The notes under the pieces are model-generated. The model was not told the DNA's origin, made no database searches, and was given only the letters and a program-made list of their open reading frames with translations. This document shows, piece after piece, positions 35,153 to 42,892 of a stretch of 64,000 nt of DNA (position 1 is its first letter; each line of letters opens with the position of its first letter). A program made the position numbers and the translations under genes. Origin of the DNA: Desulfurellaceae bacterium bin18 (GTDB taxonomy: Bacteria; Desulfobacterota; Binatia; Bin18); NCBI GenBank assembly GCA_002238415.1, contig MPMI01000025.1, positions 1-64,000 on the forward strand. Reading direction: 5' to 3'.

Positions 35153-35611
35153 ATGGCGGCCTTTATTCTTAATATTGGAGACCATGTGGCTCTGCGTGAG
35201 GGGTCCATCCTGGATTTAGGCGGAGGATTTCGGGTTAAAGGGCCGGACGCGGGCGAGGTGATTGACATCTCGGTCGGTATGGACGTGGTGGCCATTCAAT
35301 GGGAGCGTGCCCGGTTCCGTGGCTGGTATGATATCGAAACGCTATCGCGCCTGGTCCGCGTTGATCCGCCCACAGGGGCGTTGGTGCGCCTGTCCCAGGC
35401 CGAGATGCTGCGCTTTGCCTCAATTCAGGACTTGCTCACGCGATTGGGGTTTGAGGAAGACCAGGAACATGCCTGTCTGCGGCATGCCCGGCAGGGCCAT
35501 GTGGTTGAATTTGACCGCATGGCGGGCCAATCGGTTCCCAGTTTTGTCTCCCGGGGAATTCGGGACGGTTGGTTGCGTACCTACCTGCAAGAAGCCCCTC
35601 CATCCTCTTAA
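35153..35611 (+). CDS. Hypothetical protein
   Basis: The 152-residue protein has no signal or membrane segment. Its first third has a strand-rich pattern (ILNIGDHVALREGSILDLGG, GMDVVAIQWERARFRGWYDI) suggestive of a small beta-barrel or KOW-like fold, and the rest is helical. I do not recognise a family. No strong ribosome-binding site is seen before ATG 35153. Confidence 0.6.
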   Translation: MAAFILNIGDHVALREGSILDLGGGFRVKGPDAGEVIDISVGMDVVAIQWERARFRGWYDIETLSRLVRVDPPTGALVRLSQAEMLRFASIQDLLTRLGFEEDQEHACLRHARQGHVVEFDRMAGQSVPSFVSRGIRDGWLRTYLQEAPPSS

Positions 35612-35724
35612 TGACGCTTCTCTTCGCGTGCGTCCGCCCAATCCGAAAGAGATGGTTCACTCCTTACAGGGAAAGGCTTGAGGGTCTATCCATTCTTCCA
35701 TTGCCTGCTCGCCCCGTGTTTCTG

Positions 35725-35865
35725 CTACGTCTTACCTTTGGCCACGGGCTGCAGGGCATGGCTGTAGCGGTCTTGCTTCGACCTCACCTTGGCCGCGTTT
35801 CTCGCCTTGGCGGTCTTCTTCTGCTTCTGGCTACGTTGTTTTGACTTCGGTGACTTGTCGCCCAT
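35725..35865 (-). CDS. Small basic MGDKSPKS-type protein, 46 residues
   Basis: The protein begins MGDKSPKSKQRSQKQKKTAK and ends AKGKT; more than a third of its residues are Lys or Arg. The MGDKSPK start is one I recognise from short uncharacterised proteins in several proteobacteria, which supports a real gene. A nucleic-acid-binding role is possible from charge alone. It lies just downstream of hflC on the same strand. Confidence 0.72.
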   Translation of the reverse strand: MGDKSPKSKQRSQKQKKTAKARNAAKVRSKQDRYSHALQPVAKGKT

Positions 35866-35898
35866 CAATGCCCCCGTTCGATTTTCTGTGTTGATTAT

Positions 35899-36768
35899 CT
35901 ATTGGCTGCTCCCTCGTGCCGTGCCCGGACTTTGCAAATATTCCAGCAGCTCTGAGTTGGAATTGAGGACTAAGGTTGTATCGCTACTCAGGATCTTCTC
36001 ATACGCCTGGAGCCGACGGGTGAAGGCATAGAATTCCGCATCTTTGCCAAAAGCGTTAGCATAAATCCCGGTCGCCTCAGCATCGCCTCCCCCTTTGAGT
36101 TTTTCACTCGTCTCATACGCCGTGGCAAGGATCACTTCCCGCTCCCGGTCCGCTACCGCTCGCAGCTGTTGAGCTTGCTCCTCCCCCTCCGCCCGGTATC
36201 GCTTGGCAATGCGTTCCCGCTCCGCCCGCATCCTGGCGAACACGCTGGCCTGCACTTCGTCGGGCAGGTCGAGTCGTTTGATGCGAACATCGTTTACCTC
36301 AATCCCAAAAGTCTTGGCTGTCTCACGCGTAGCCTTGGTCACGGTTGCCATAATCTCTTCACGTTTCTCGCGAATCAGATCGAGGAAATTGTGCGTCGCT
36401 ATTTCTTGCCGAAGTCGGGCGGCAATAATGTCATCCAAGCGCGCCACTGCTCGTATCTGATCTCGTACGCGGCGATAGTATTGGAGGGGGTCTTGAATAC
36501 GCCAGCGTGAGACATGATCGACGAGGACGCGTTTCTTATCAAGCGTAATGTATTCGGCCGCACGCGCATCGGTTGTGAGTACGCGCTTCTCAAAACGCAC
36601 CAGATTCTGGATACCCGGTAGCTTAAAATAGAGTCCCGGCTCTTGGATGATACGTTTGGGATTGCCAAACTGGACAACCATGCCTTGCTCCCACTCGCCA
36701 ATGGTGAAGACGGTCTGCGCAGCAACAACGACAAAGACTAATCCCAATCCAACCAGTAATCGTGTCAT
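35899..36768 (-). CDS. hflC: HflC-type SPFH/band 7 membrane protein
   Basis: HflC forms a membrane assembly with HflK that controls the FtsH protease. The 289-residue protein has a single N-terminal helix (LLVGLGLVFVVVAAQTVFTI). The SPFH domain follows (QGMVVQFGNPKRIIQEPGLY), then the coiled-coil arm (EGEEQAQQLRAVADREREVI) and the C-terminal DTTLVLNSNSELLEYL segment. No hflK lies next to it. Instead a 51-residue frame at 36767-36920 overlaps its ATG as ATGA; I do not recognise that frame as HflK. Confidence 0.9.
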   Translation of the reverse strand: MTRLLVGLGLVFVVVAAQTVFTIGEWEQGMVVQFGNPKRIIQEPGLYFKLPGIQNLVRFEKRVLTTDARAAEYITLDKKRVLVDHVSRWRIQDPLQYYRRVRDQIRAVARLDDIIAARLRQEIATHNFLDLIREKREEIMATVTKATRETAKTFGIEVNDVRIKRLDLPDEVQASVFARMRAERERIAKRYRAEGEEQAQQLRAVADREREVILATAYETSEKLKGGGDAEATGIYANAFGKDAEFYAFTRRLQAYEKILSSDTTLVLNSNSELLEYLQSPGTARGSSQ

Positions 36769-37337
36769 CCTCTATCTCCATCTGATGGGGTGCCCCCTAG
36801 GGGATTATCCCCAATGCTCAGGAGGCCGGCGCGTTCTTTCAACAAGAGGGTCGTTTCGGACAGGTCAGTGACGGACCTCCGCGTTGGGGGAGACGACCCC
36901 TCCACGCGGTGAGGCGTCATAAACCGGTCAACGATGGAGGACAGCGACTTAGTGCGGTGGATAAAGCGTTAAGCGGAGATCGCCCAGGGTTGGCTCATTC
37001 ACCTTCCTCCTGTGTTGGAGTGCTGTCAAGAGGAGGGTCGACGGATGTTGACGGATACGGTTTCTATCAGATGCCGGTAGTCTTTCTTCTAGCAATGGGC
37101 GGAATGAGTTTATGACCTTCCGAAAAGTCGGGCAGGGGGCAGGGCGTCGGAGAGCCGTCCAGAGAAAGGTCCAATTCTTCGGGTGGAATAGGGCGGAGAC
37201 AGCAGATGGGTTTGACCCTGCCCCACAAAGTGAGACAGGGGGACTCTTATCTAGTCATCGTCCTCGTCGCCATCCCTCTCTTCAAAAGCGACAAGTATAC
37301 TCTTGCGGAAGCGGTCGGACAGCTCCGCTTACCTGCA
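36769..37337. other. Gene-poor stretch upstream of hflC
   Basis: This 570-base stretch holds repeat copy A (36895-37059). It also has a 51-residue minus-strand frame (36767-36920) coupled to hflC by an ATGA overlap, and a palindrome CCCCTAGGGG near 36795. The part from 37060 to 37337 shows no convincing gene on either strand. Confidence 0.6.
36895..37059. repeat. Divergent 165-bp direct repeat, copy A
   Basis: The segment from GACCCCTCCACGCGGTGAGG to ACGGATACGG aligns along its length with 38615-38775. Nearly identical blocks are AAACCGGTCAAC, ATGGAGGA and CGCCCAGGGTTGGCT. Both copies have the same orientation and each lies upstream of a minus-strand gene. Confidence 0.8.
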
Positions 37338-37640
37338 CTACCAACGCCGCTCGTGACCGCCACCGGACGAGCGATGCCCTCCTGAGCGTGGCTCGCGAGG
37401 TTTTGCCTCGTTGACCTTCAAGGCTCGGCCTTGGAACTCATAGCCATCGAACTGCTTGATGGCCGCTTGGGCTTCACTCGCGCTCCCCATCTCGACAAAT
37501 CCAAACCCACGCGAGCGACCAGTGTCTCTATCCATAATGATATTGGCGGACGTGACGGTCCCGGCCTGACCAAACAAGGTCTCGAGGTCAGGAGTCGTCG
37601 TCTCAAAAGAGAGATTACCGATATACAAATTCGTTGCCAT
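37338..37640 (-). CDS. RRM-domain RNA-binding protein
   Basis: This single-RRM protein of 100 residues binds single-stranded RNA. It starts MATNLYIGNLSFETT with RNP2 as LYIGNL, has RNP1 as RGFGFVEM, and ends in a Gly/Arg/Ser-rich tail (GGHRSSGGGHERRW). The length and tail are those of bacterial cold-responsive RRM proteins. ATG 37640 is the only start near the domain. Its leader contains a strong terminator-like hairpin between the likely promoter and the start codon. Confidence 0.94.
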   Translation of the reverse strand: MATNLYIGNLSFETTTPDLETLFGQAGTVTSANIIMDRDTGRSRGFGFVEMGSASEAQAAIKQFDGYEFQGRALKVNEAKPREPRSGGHRSSGGGHERRW

Positions 37641-37661
37641 ACAAACCTCTATATGAATACA

Positions 37662-37702
37662 AAAAGGCCCCAAGAACCACGAGTGCAGTTCCAGGGGCCT
37701 TA
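37662..37702 (-). terminator. Terminator-like hairpin in the leader of the RRM gene (possible attenuator)
   Basis: On the minus strand AAGGCCCC (37701-37694) pairs with GGGGCCTT (37671-37664) and is followed directly by a T-tract (TTTTTGTATTC). It ends about 20 bases before the RRM ATG and begins a few bases after the predicted transcription start, so it lies inside the leader. Confidence 0.75.
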
Positions 37703-37711
37703 GCGATCTCG

Positions 37712-37740
37712 AACTAAACTCAGCGAACAAACAAGGTCAA
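37712..37740 (-). promoter_or_regulatory. Candidate promoter for the RRM gene
   Basis: On the minus strand TTGACC (37740-37735), a 17-base spacer and TTAGTT (37717-37712) form a plausible sigma70 promoter placing the start near 37705, just before the leader hairpin. Confidence 0.45.
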
Positions 37741-37967
37741 CTATAGGTCTATGATTAGCAGACTCTTCGTCTGGACGCAAGCCACGCAGGAGCCTGGCTC
37801 AGCCATGACAATCCGGTCCACGCTGGCGTCCTGATTGGTAGCAGCCCCTCGGGCCGGTCAAAGTGATTCATCTTCGTTCTTGAGGGATGTGCGATAAGGT
37901 TGGGGGCAATTCTTACCAGCGTTTCCTTTTCTCCATGCAGCCTCGACGTGACCGTGGGGGTTCTTGC

Positions 37968-38588
37968 TTAGACGCCCCAGACGAACGAGGTTGCCTCAGC
38001 AGGCAGAAGTTGCTCCTTTCGTCTCGTTCCTACAGGAAACGTGGACGAAGTAGGCTGGGCGTATCCACGCGGCAGGCCGGTACGGATAAAATTTGGATCA
38101 AGATCGAGATACGAGCAGATACTCTCAAAGGCGTATAAGTGGTCCGTATCCCGTGCCCAAATCCACTCTTGGACCTCGCCGAACAACCGTTGCTCCCGCC
38201 GCGTGTGGGCCTGGCAATATCTGTGGTAGGTATGGACTGCTTCCTTGAGGACTGCCAGTAACAGGCGCCGCTCTCCGGTCCACGCCGCCAGCGATTCCCG
38301 AGCCGGGCGAGCAAACTGGTCTGGTGTTAAGATGTCCTGCTCCCATGGGGAGCGCTTCAAGCTCCTCGCACTTGGAGAACCCGTGGAACCTTGGTCAGGG
38401 GGTGGACTAGAGACAAACGTGCTGTTTGGGACGAGTTTGATTGTATCGGTAGCCGCGGTAAGAGTCGGCTCCTCGTCGATGTTGTATCCCTGCGGCGGCT
38501 TTCCTTCGTTGCCGTCCACGTCTGGAGGAATAGTGGAGCCGGATTCTTTCAGTAATATATCCACTTTGGGCAGAGAGTCTTCTGACAC
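37968..38588 (-). CDS. Conserved protein of unknown function with C-terminal helical domain
   Basis: With GTG 38588, which follows AAGGAG at good spacing, the protein has 206 residues. The first 100 residues are low in complexity and probably disordered (Pro, Ser, Thr, Asp). The C-terminal 90 residues, with LLLAVLKEAVHTYHRYCQ, EVQEWIWARDTDHLYAFESI and DLDPNFIRTGL, resemble a small conserved helical domain seen in deltaproteobacterial and related genomes. I know no function for it. An alternative GTG start at 38627 would fall inside repeat copy B. Confidence 0.72.
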   Translation of the reverse strand: MSEDSLPKVDILLKESGSTIPPDVDGNEGKPPQGYNIDEEPTLTAATDTIKLVPNSTFVSSPPPDQGSTGSPSARSLKRSPWEQDILTPDQFARPARESLAAWTGERRLLLAVLKEAVHTYHRYCQAHTRREQRLFGEVQEWIWARDTDHLYAFESICSYLDLDPNFIRTGLPRGYAQPTSSTFPVGTRRKEQLLPAEATSFVWGV

Positions 38589-38614
38589 AACCGGAGCTCC
38601 TTGTCGAGAAAAGG

Positions 38615-38775
38615 GACCCCTCCACACGGTGAGGAGTCAAAAACCGGTCAACAATGGAGGATGGCTGCTTAGTGTGACGGGAAAATAAGCCGGGATCGCC
38701 CAGGGTTGGCTTACCCACTCTCCGCCTATGCCGGAGTGGTGTCAAGGGTAGGGCTGGCGAAGGCTGACGGATAGG
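38615..38775. repeat. Divergent 165-bp direct repeat, copy B
   Basis: It runs from GACCCCTCCACACGGTGAGG to GGCTGACGGATAGG and pairs with copy A at 36895-37059. It is separated by 26 bases from the start of the gene at 37968-38588. No terminal inverted repeats are seen. Confidence 0.8.
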
Positions 38776-38824
38776 AACAGGTTAAGAGATCGGGGCTATG
38801 CCAGCAGCAAATCTGTGGTGCAAT

Positions 38825-39174
38825 TCATTCGTTACCCCCTAGAGCATGAAATCTCTCTACATGTTGCTGAAGATTCTCTGCCCGCGTGATTTCATACTCT
38901 CCTAACCAGAGCGTCGAGATAAACCAGGGATTACCGGGAACATCCTGCGGAACGTCATGCGCCCGTTGATACTGGTCATTCTGATAGCGCGCGACCCCCC
39001 GATTGGAGTATGCGACAAGAGATTTCGCCGGATGGCCTCGACCGTCTTAACGACCCGGGCATCCCTCGGAGGTAACACACCGAAAGTCACCAGTCCGAGC
39101 AGGCTGAGTCTTCTGGGGCGTATTGGTCTCTTAGGGGAAGCAGGCCAGAAGCGTCCACTGTTTGAGAAGAAAAG
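38825..39174 (-). pseudogene. C-terminal fragment of a GH15 glucoamylase-like enzyme
   Basis: Starting next to the tRNA 3' end, the minus strand reads LLGLVTFGVLPPRDARVVKT then VEAIRRNLLSHTPIGG. One frame over it continues RYQNDQYQRAHDVPQDVPGN and PWFISTLWLGEYEI to a stop at 38825. These are the C-terminal blocks of glycoside hydrolase family 15 proteins. The frame breaks in a run of six G bases, and a seventh would restore GGVARYQND. More than three quarters of the enzyme, including the catalytic acid, is missing, so this is a remnant. Confidence 0.8.
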
Positions 39175-39247
<73 letters not shown>

Positions 39248-39387
39248 ACAGGAAGGATATCTGGCAGGTCGGATGGGTAGGGGGCTGCCAGAAGGGTTCC
39301 AGACAGGCTAGCAGTCGCTTTTAGGCTTTGCAAGGGTGAACAAAGTACCCTTGGAAGTGGAATTTGAGGGCGCTTTTGGAAGAAAGG

Positions 39388-40596
39388 TTAGACCAGGCCA
39401 ACTTCCAGGAAGGTGAGGATCCCACGCAGGCCGGTGGCGTCGAAACGGGCGTTGATGCGGGAGCGGAAAATAAAGTGATAAAACCCGTCTTCGGATTTTG
39501 CTTCCGGCGGCGGATTTTCGTCCCAGGCGCCCTGCTGGCAGGCGTCCAACAGGCTCTCATCAACCGCATAGCTTCCCGAACGGGTATGCAGGGTCACGCC
39601 GCGTAGAATCCCTTTGTCGTCCAGCTTGGCCTGGAGTTGCACGTAGTTGCGGGCGGCCACGACATCGTCAACCTGGAGATTGCGGCGCTGCCGAATCAGG
39701 AGATGCTGAAACACGCGCTGGGCAACTCGGCGGACAAACGGCGCAAAGCGACTCGCCTTGGTATTGAGAAAGGTGAGGTTGCCCTTACGCACGTCGGGTA
39801 GAAAGTCGAGGGTGCCGCGCGGTCCCGGCATGGTGAGAAAATTTTCGCGGGCCGGCGGCGGAGCCATGGCCAGGAGTTCATTGCCTGAGGGCGGGGTGCG
39901 CTGGGCTTCTTCTTCATCTTCGGCTTCGCCGTCTGTTGACAGCCAGCCTTTTGCCAATACGTCATCCGGTCGGGCAAAGAGTTGGGGTTTGGCTCTCCGC
40001 GCCTTGGGATCCCCTTGTAGTGGCGACCGCTTGTGTTTGGTGTCCTTCAGCGCTTCTTCCAAGGGATTGTCAACCGGTGGTTTGCGACTGCGGCCTGGGG
40101 TGTTGAGGGCGAGCTGGGTCGGCTCTTTCTGGGTGACTGCGTCCGCCTTGTCCGGCGTTGGCTGATTTTTTTCTTCGGGCGGCTTGGTCAGCGGTGTCCC
40201 AACTGCGACGGTCTGCTCTTTGACCGTAGTATTTCGGTCGCTGAGAAAACGGGTCTTATCCGGAACTTGATCGTTGACCTCATCCGGTACACTGACGATC
40301 TGTTGCTCCGGGACGGCCGGGGGTGGCTGTTGTTCCTCCTTGGGCGGTTCCTCGGCTGGCTCCGGTTCCTGGACCTGAGGCGGTACCTGCGCGACCTGGG
40401 GCGGGATGAACGCCTCCGGCGGCAACAGCTCAACCGCCGTCAATTGTTCTTGCGGCGGGGCTGTGGCGCGTTTGAATTGGGGCCACAACAGGAGCAGAAG
40501 CAGATGCAGGAGGAGGGAGAATAGGAGGAAGCGCGCGAGTGGGTCACGCTGTGCGGGAGGGGAAGGTATTAAAACCGCAGCCGACATTTGAGGCAT
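39388..40596 (-). CDS. TonB-family energy-transducer-like protein
   Basis: The 402-residue protein has an N-terminal membrane anchor (FLLFSLLLHLLLLLLW). A long Pro/Glu/Gln-rich periplasmic spacer follows, then a C-terminal domain of about 120 residues with VQLQAKLDDKGILRGVTLHT and a final FYHFIFRSRI strand, in the style of TonB or AgmX/GltJ C-termini. It would connect inner and outer membranes; whether it serves the BtuB receptor cannot be told. ExbB and ExbD genes are not adjacent. An ATG at 40587 is an alternative start. Confidence 0.8.
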   Translation of the reverse strand: MPQMSAAVLIPSPPAQRDPLARFLLFSLLLHLLLLLLWPQFKRATAPPQEQLTAVELLPPEAFIPPQVAQVPPQVQEPEPAEEPPKEEQQPPPAVPEQQIVSVPDEVNDQVPDKTRFLSDRNTTVKEQTVAVGTPLTKPPEEKNQPTPDKADAVTQKEPTQLALNTPGRSRKPPVDNPLEEALKDTKHKRSPLQGDPKARRAKPQLFARPDDVLAKGWLSTDGEAEDEEEAQRTPPSGNELLAMAPPPARENFLTMPGPRGTLDFLPDVRKGNLTFLNTKASRFAPFVRRVAQRVFQHLLIRQRRNLQVDDVVAARNYVQLQAKLDDKGILRGVTLHTRSGSYAVDESLLDACQQGAWDENPPPEAKSEDGFYHFIFRSRINARFDATGLRGILTFLEVGLV

Positions 40597-40676
40597 TCTA
40601 GCTGTCTCGGACACGGGCCGCAAGGAAACGCGTGTGCCTTGCCCGGCGGCGCGGGCCGGCTTATAGTGGGGACACC

Positions 40677-40874
40677 ATGTTTGGTCTCGGTGTTGGCGAA
40701 CTCGCCATTATTCTCGTTATCGTCCTCATTATATTTGGGGCAGGGAAATTGCCGGAGATAGGTGAGGGACTCGGCAAAGGCATACGTAGCTTTCGAAAAG
40801 CCGTGAAAACTTCAGACGAGATCGATGTCACTCCCGAGCAGGGATCAGGCAAAGGCACTGACGAGCAGTCTTAA
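40677..40874 (+). CDS. tatA: Twin-arginine translocase subunit TatA
   Basis: The 65-residue protein has the TatA plan: a short N-terminus (MFGLGVGE), one membrane helix ([15 protein letters not shown]), the [19 protein letters not shown] amphipathic helix and an acidic tail. ATG 40677 is chosen because the helix must be near the N-terminus. It overlaps the convergent DUF3426 gene by 4 bases; tatB and tatC are not adjacent. Confidence 0.94.
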   Translation: MFGLGVGELAIILVIVLIIFGAGKLPEIGEGLGKGIRSFRKAVKTSDEIDVTPEQGSGKGTDEQS

Positions 40875-41941
40875 GAAGACTGCCCGAATTGGGCCGCGAC
40901 AACACGGCTGCTGAATTCGACGACCCGGTCGGGCGGATCGGTAAACGCAATCAGAAAATCAACACTTTCTCCGGCCGCGACCCAGAACTGCTTGGGCGGC
41001 ATGAGGCTCTGCAAGATATGCACCTGCCGGCGGGTGAGACTTTCGAGCACTTCTGGTGCCGTCTCAGTGCCACAGAAAATGAGCCGCTGGCCTAACACCT
41101 GACCATTGTCGCCGAGTAACGTGCCCTCGATTTGAATGCGCTGTGCAGGTGCCGTGGCTTGGTTCTCCGCCCTACCTGCAATGGCAAAGATCTGGTGTCC
41201 GTCTTTTGTATGCCAAAAGCCTCCCCGCATCTTTGTGAGGGCAATATGCCGCGCGGACGGGCGTTCGGCGTCGAGTAGGGGGCCAAGTACAGGGAGGTGA
41301 GAGAACACCACCACAGTCTGCTCCATATATGAGGATGCGACAAAGGTAACGCCGGCGTATCCGGTGACGATCAGGCCGAGGAACAGGATGGGTAACCGGG
41401 ATGAAAAAACTGCCCTGTGCGAGGCTGGAGTTGGACGGGGCGGTCGTTCGATCCTGCCTTCGTTAGTGTCGTCTTTGTCGGAGAAAGAGGCTGTGGCTGA
41501 CGGAAGAGTATCAGGCGCTCGCGGCGTGGCTGGGATGAACTGCGTTGGTGTGGTGTGGCTCGTCCTCGGCTTTGCCGGCCTTGCGGAACCGGTTGCCTCT
41601 GCGGCTTCTGATTCTCCGTCCGGGGCTAGATCGGGCGATGGGCTATCCGACCAGTCTTGATCGGCGGACAAATCAGCAGCGGATGTCTGTGTCGAAAGCG
41701 TGTCGGAAGAGGAGAAGTCGCCAGACGACGTAAAGGCCGGGTCGTCGGCAGAAGCCTCGGGTGGTGCGACTTCCGGATCAATATCTTGTTCTGGAAGGTG
41801 GTCTATTTGGACAAGGGGCGGGACAAATTGGAAAACATGTCCGCAGTCTGGTTGCGAACATTCAAAAAACGTTGTCTCATCAACCACCCCTGCCGCGTCG
41901 GTCCGATAACGAGTATGGCAGGAAGGGCATTCCACAATCAC
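40871..41941 (-). CDS. MJ0042-type zinc-ribbon, DUF3426 membrane protein
   Basis: The 356-residue protein begins with a zinc ribbon ([18 protein letters not shown], then [10 protein letters not shown]). A disordered acidic linker of about 130 residues follows, then one membrane helix ([20 protein letters not shown]) and a C-terminal DUF3426 domain ([20 protein letters not shown]). An AGGAGG sits six bases before GTG 41941, which I prefer to ATG 41962. The function of the family is not known. Confidence 0.88.
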   Translation of the reverse strand: MIVECPSCHTRYRTDAAGVVDETTFFECSQPDCGHVFQFVPPLVQIDHLPEQDIDPEVAPPEASADDPAFTSSGDFSSSDTLSTQTSAADLSADQDWSDSPSPDLAPDGESEAAEATGSARPAKPRTSHTTPTQFIPATPRAPDTLPSATASFSDKDDTNEGRIERPPRPTPASHRAVFSSRLPILFLGLIVTGYAGVTFVASSYMEQTVVVFSHLPVLGPLLDAERPSARHIALTKMRGGFWHTKDGHQIFAIAGRAENQATAPAQRIQIEGTLLGDNGQVLGQRLIFCGTETAPEVLESLTRRQVHILQSLMPPKQFWVAAGESVDFLIAFTDPPDRVVEFSSRVVAAQFGQSS

Positions 41942-42067
41942 ACCCCACCTCCTGTAATCCATTCCAAGTGTATGCTCAAGTGGAGAAAAATCAACTGCGT
42001 TGACGGCCAGTTGGAGAAGAAACTATAATGGGAAGGTGACTATCGAGAGGGTGAAGAGGGGCGATCT

Positions 42068-42892
42068 TTGATCATTCTTGCCACACTACGTATGGCCTTC
42101 ATTATCCTGCATACCGTGTTCTGGGGCGGTCCGGTCTATCTCTTCTCTTTTCTTGATCCGTATGCCGAGCGCGCGGCCCGCCTCATCCGATTGTGGGCAA
42201 AAGGAAACCTCTTGGCGTGCGGTGTGTCCATCCGTGTACAGGGCCTGAGTCAGCTGAATCCCCACTCGGCCTATCTTTTTATGTCGAACCACCAGAGCCA
42301 GTTTGATATCCTGGCTCTCATGGCTGCGCTGGAAGATTTCCCCCTGCGGTGGGTGGCAAAGCACGAACTGCGCAAAGTACCCATCCTGGGAGCATGTATG
42401 CAGCGGACCCATCAAATATTAGTCGACCGGGGAAGCCGGACCCAGGCCGTTGCCACCTTGCGCAAAGTCAAGGAACTCCTTGGCGCGCATATCTCCGTCC
42501 TGTTTTTCCCTGAAGGGACGCGCGGGGAAGACGGGCGTCTCTTGCCGTTTAAGCCCGGAGGTTTTATGGCTGCGGTGGAGGCGGGTGTGCCGGTCGTCCC
42601 CATCACGATTAACGGCAGCCGGTCGATTCTCCCCCCTGGAGACTGGAAGGTCCGTTCTGGAGAAATTGAGATTATCTTTGGCACGCCTATTCCGATTCAT
42701 CGAGACGGCACGCGAAAGGCGGCCCGCATCGCCCTGCTAACACAGGTTGAGAGGGCGATTGCCGCCCGGTTGAAAACCGCCGCGTCCCCGCCGACGGGTG
42801 CCAAGCACCCGTCACCTCTGCCACAAGCCGGACAACCGGAACGTCGGTATGAACAAGACGGCCGTGAGACCGCATATAGGGCCGCACCATGA
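42068..42892 (+). CDS. plsC: 1-acyl-sn-glycerol-3-phosphate acyltransferase PlsC
   Basis: PlsC makes phosphatidic acid at the inner membrane. The 274-residue protein has an N-terminal hydrophobic helix, the catalytic HX4D motif in SNHQSQFDI, the FFPEGTRGEDG motif and the VPVVPITINGSR block. A TTG start at 42068 follows AGAGGGG; ATG 42092 is the alternative. The C-terminal 45 residues are Pro- and Arg-rich and partly encoded by an inverted repeat, so they may be a late addition. The stop overlaps the rnj ATG (ATGA). Confidence 0.92.
   Translation: MIILATLRMAFIILHTVFWGGPVYLFSFLDPYAERAARLIRLWAKGNLLACGVSIRVQGLSQLNPHSAYLFMSNHQSQFDILALMAALEDFPLRWVAKHELRKVPILGACMQRTHQILVDRGSRTQAVATLRKVKELLGAHISVLFFPEGTRGEDGRLLPFKPGGFMAAVEAGVPVVPITINGSRSILPPGDWKVRSGEIEIIFGTPIPIHRDGTRKAARIALLTQVERAIAARLKTAASPPTGAKHPSPLPQAGQPERRYEQDGRETAYRAAP
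42793..42813. repeat. Inverted repeat inside the plsC tail
   Basis: GACGGGTGC-CAA-GCACCCGTC is a 9-bp perfect stem with a 3-base loop in the coding sequence of the variable plsC C-terminus, resembling a small palindromic repeat inserted in frame. Confidence 0.6.

Noticed and set aside
36767-36920. The frame before hflC as a remnant of hflK
   Set aside because: Its sequence shows none of the HflK C-terminal motifs; only its position suggests it.
36895-38775. The two 165-bp repeats as ends of an intact transposon
   Set aside because: They are direct, not inverted, share no terminal inverted repeats, and no transposase lies between them.
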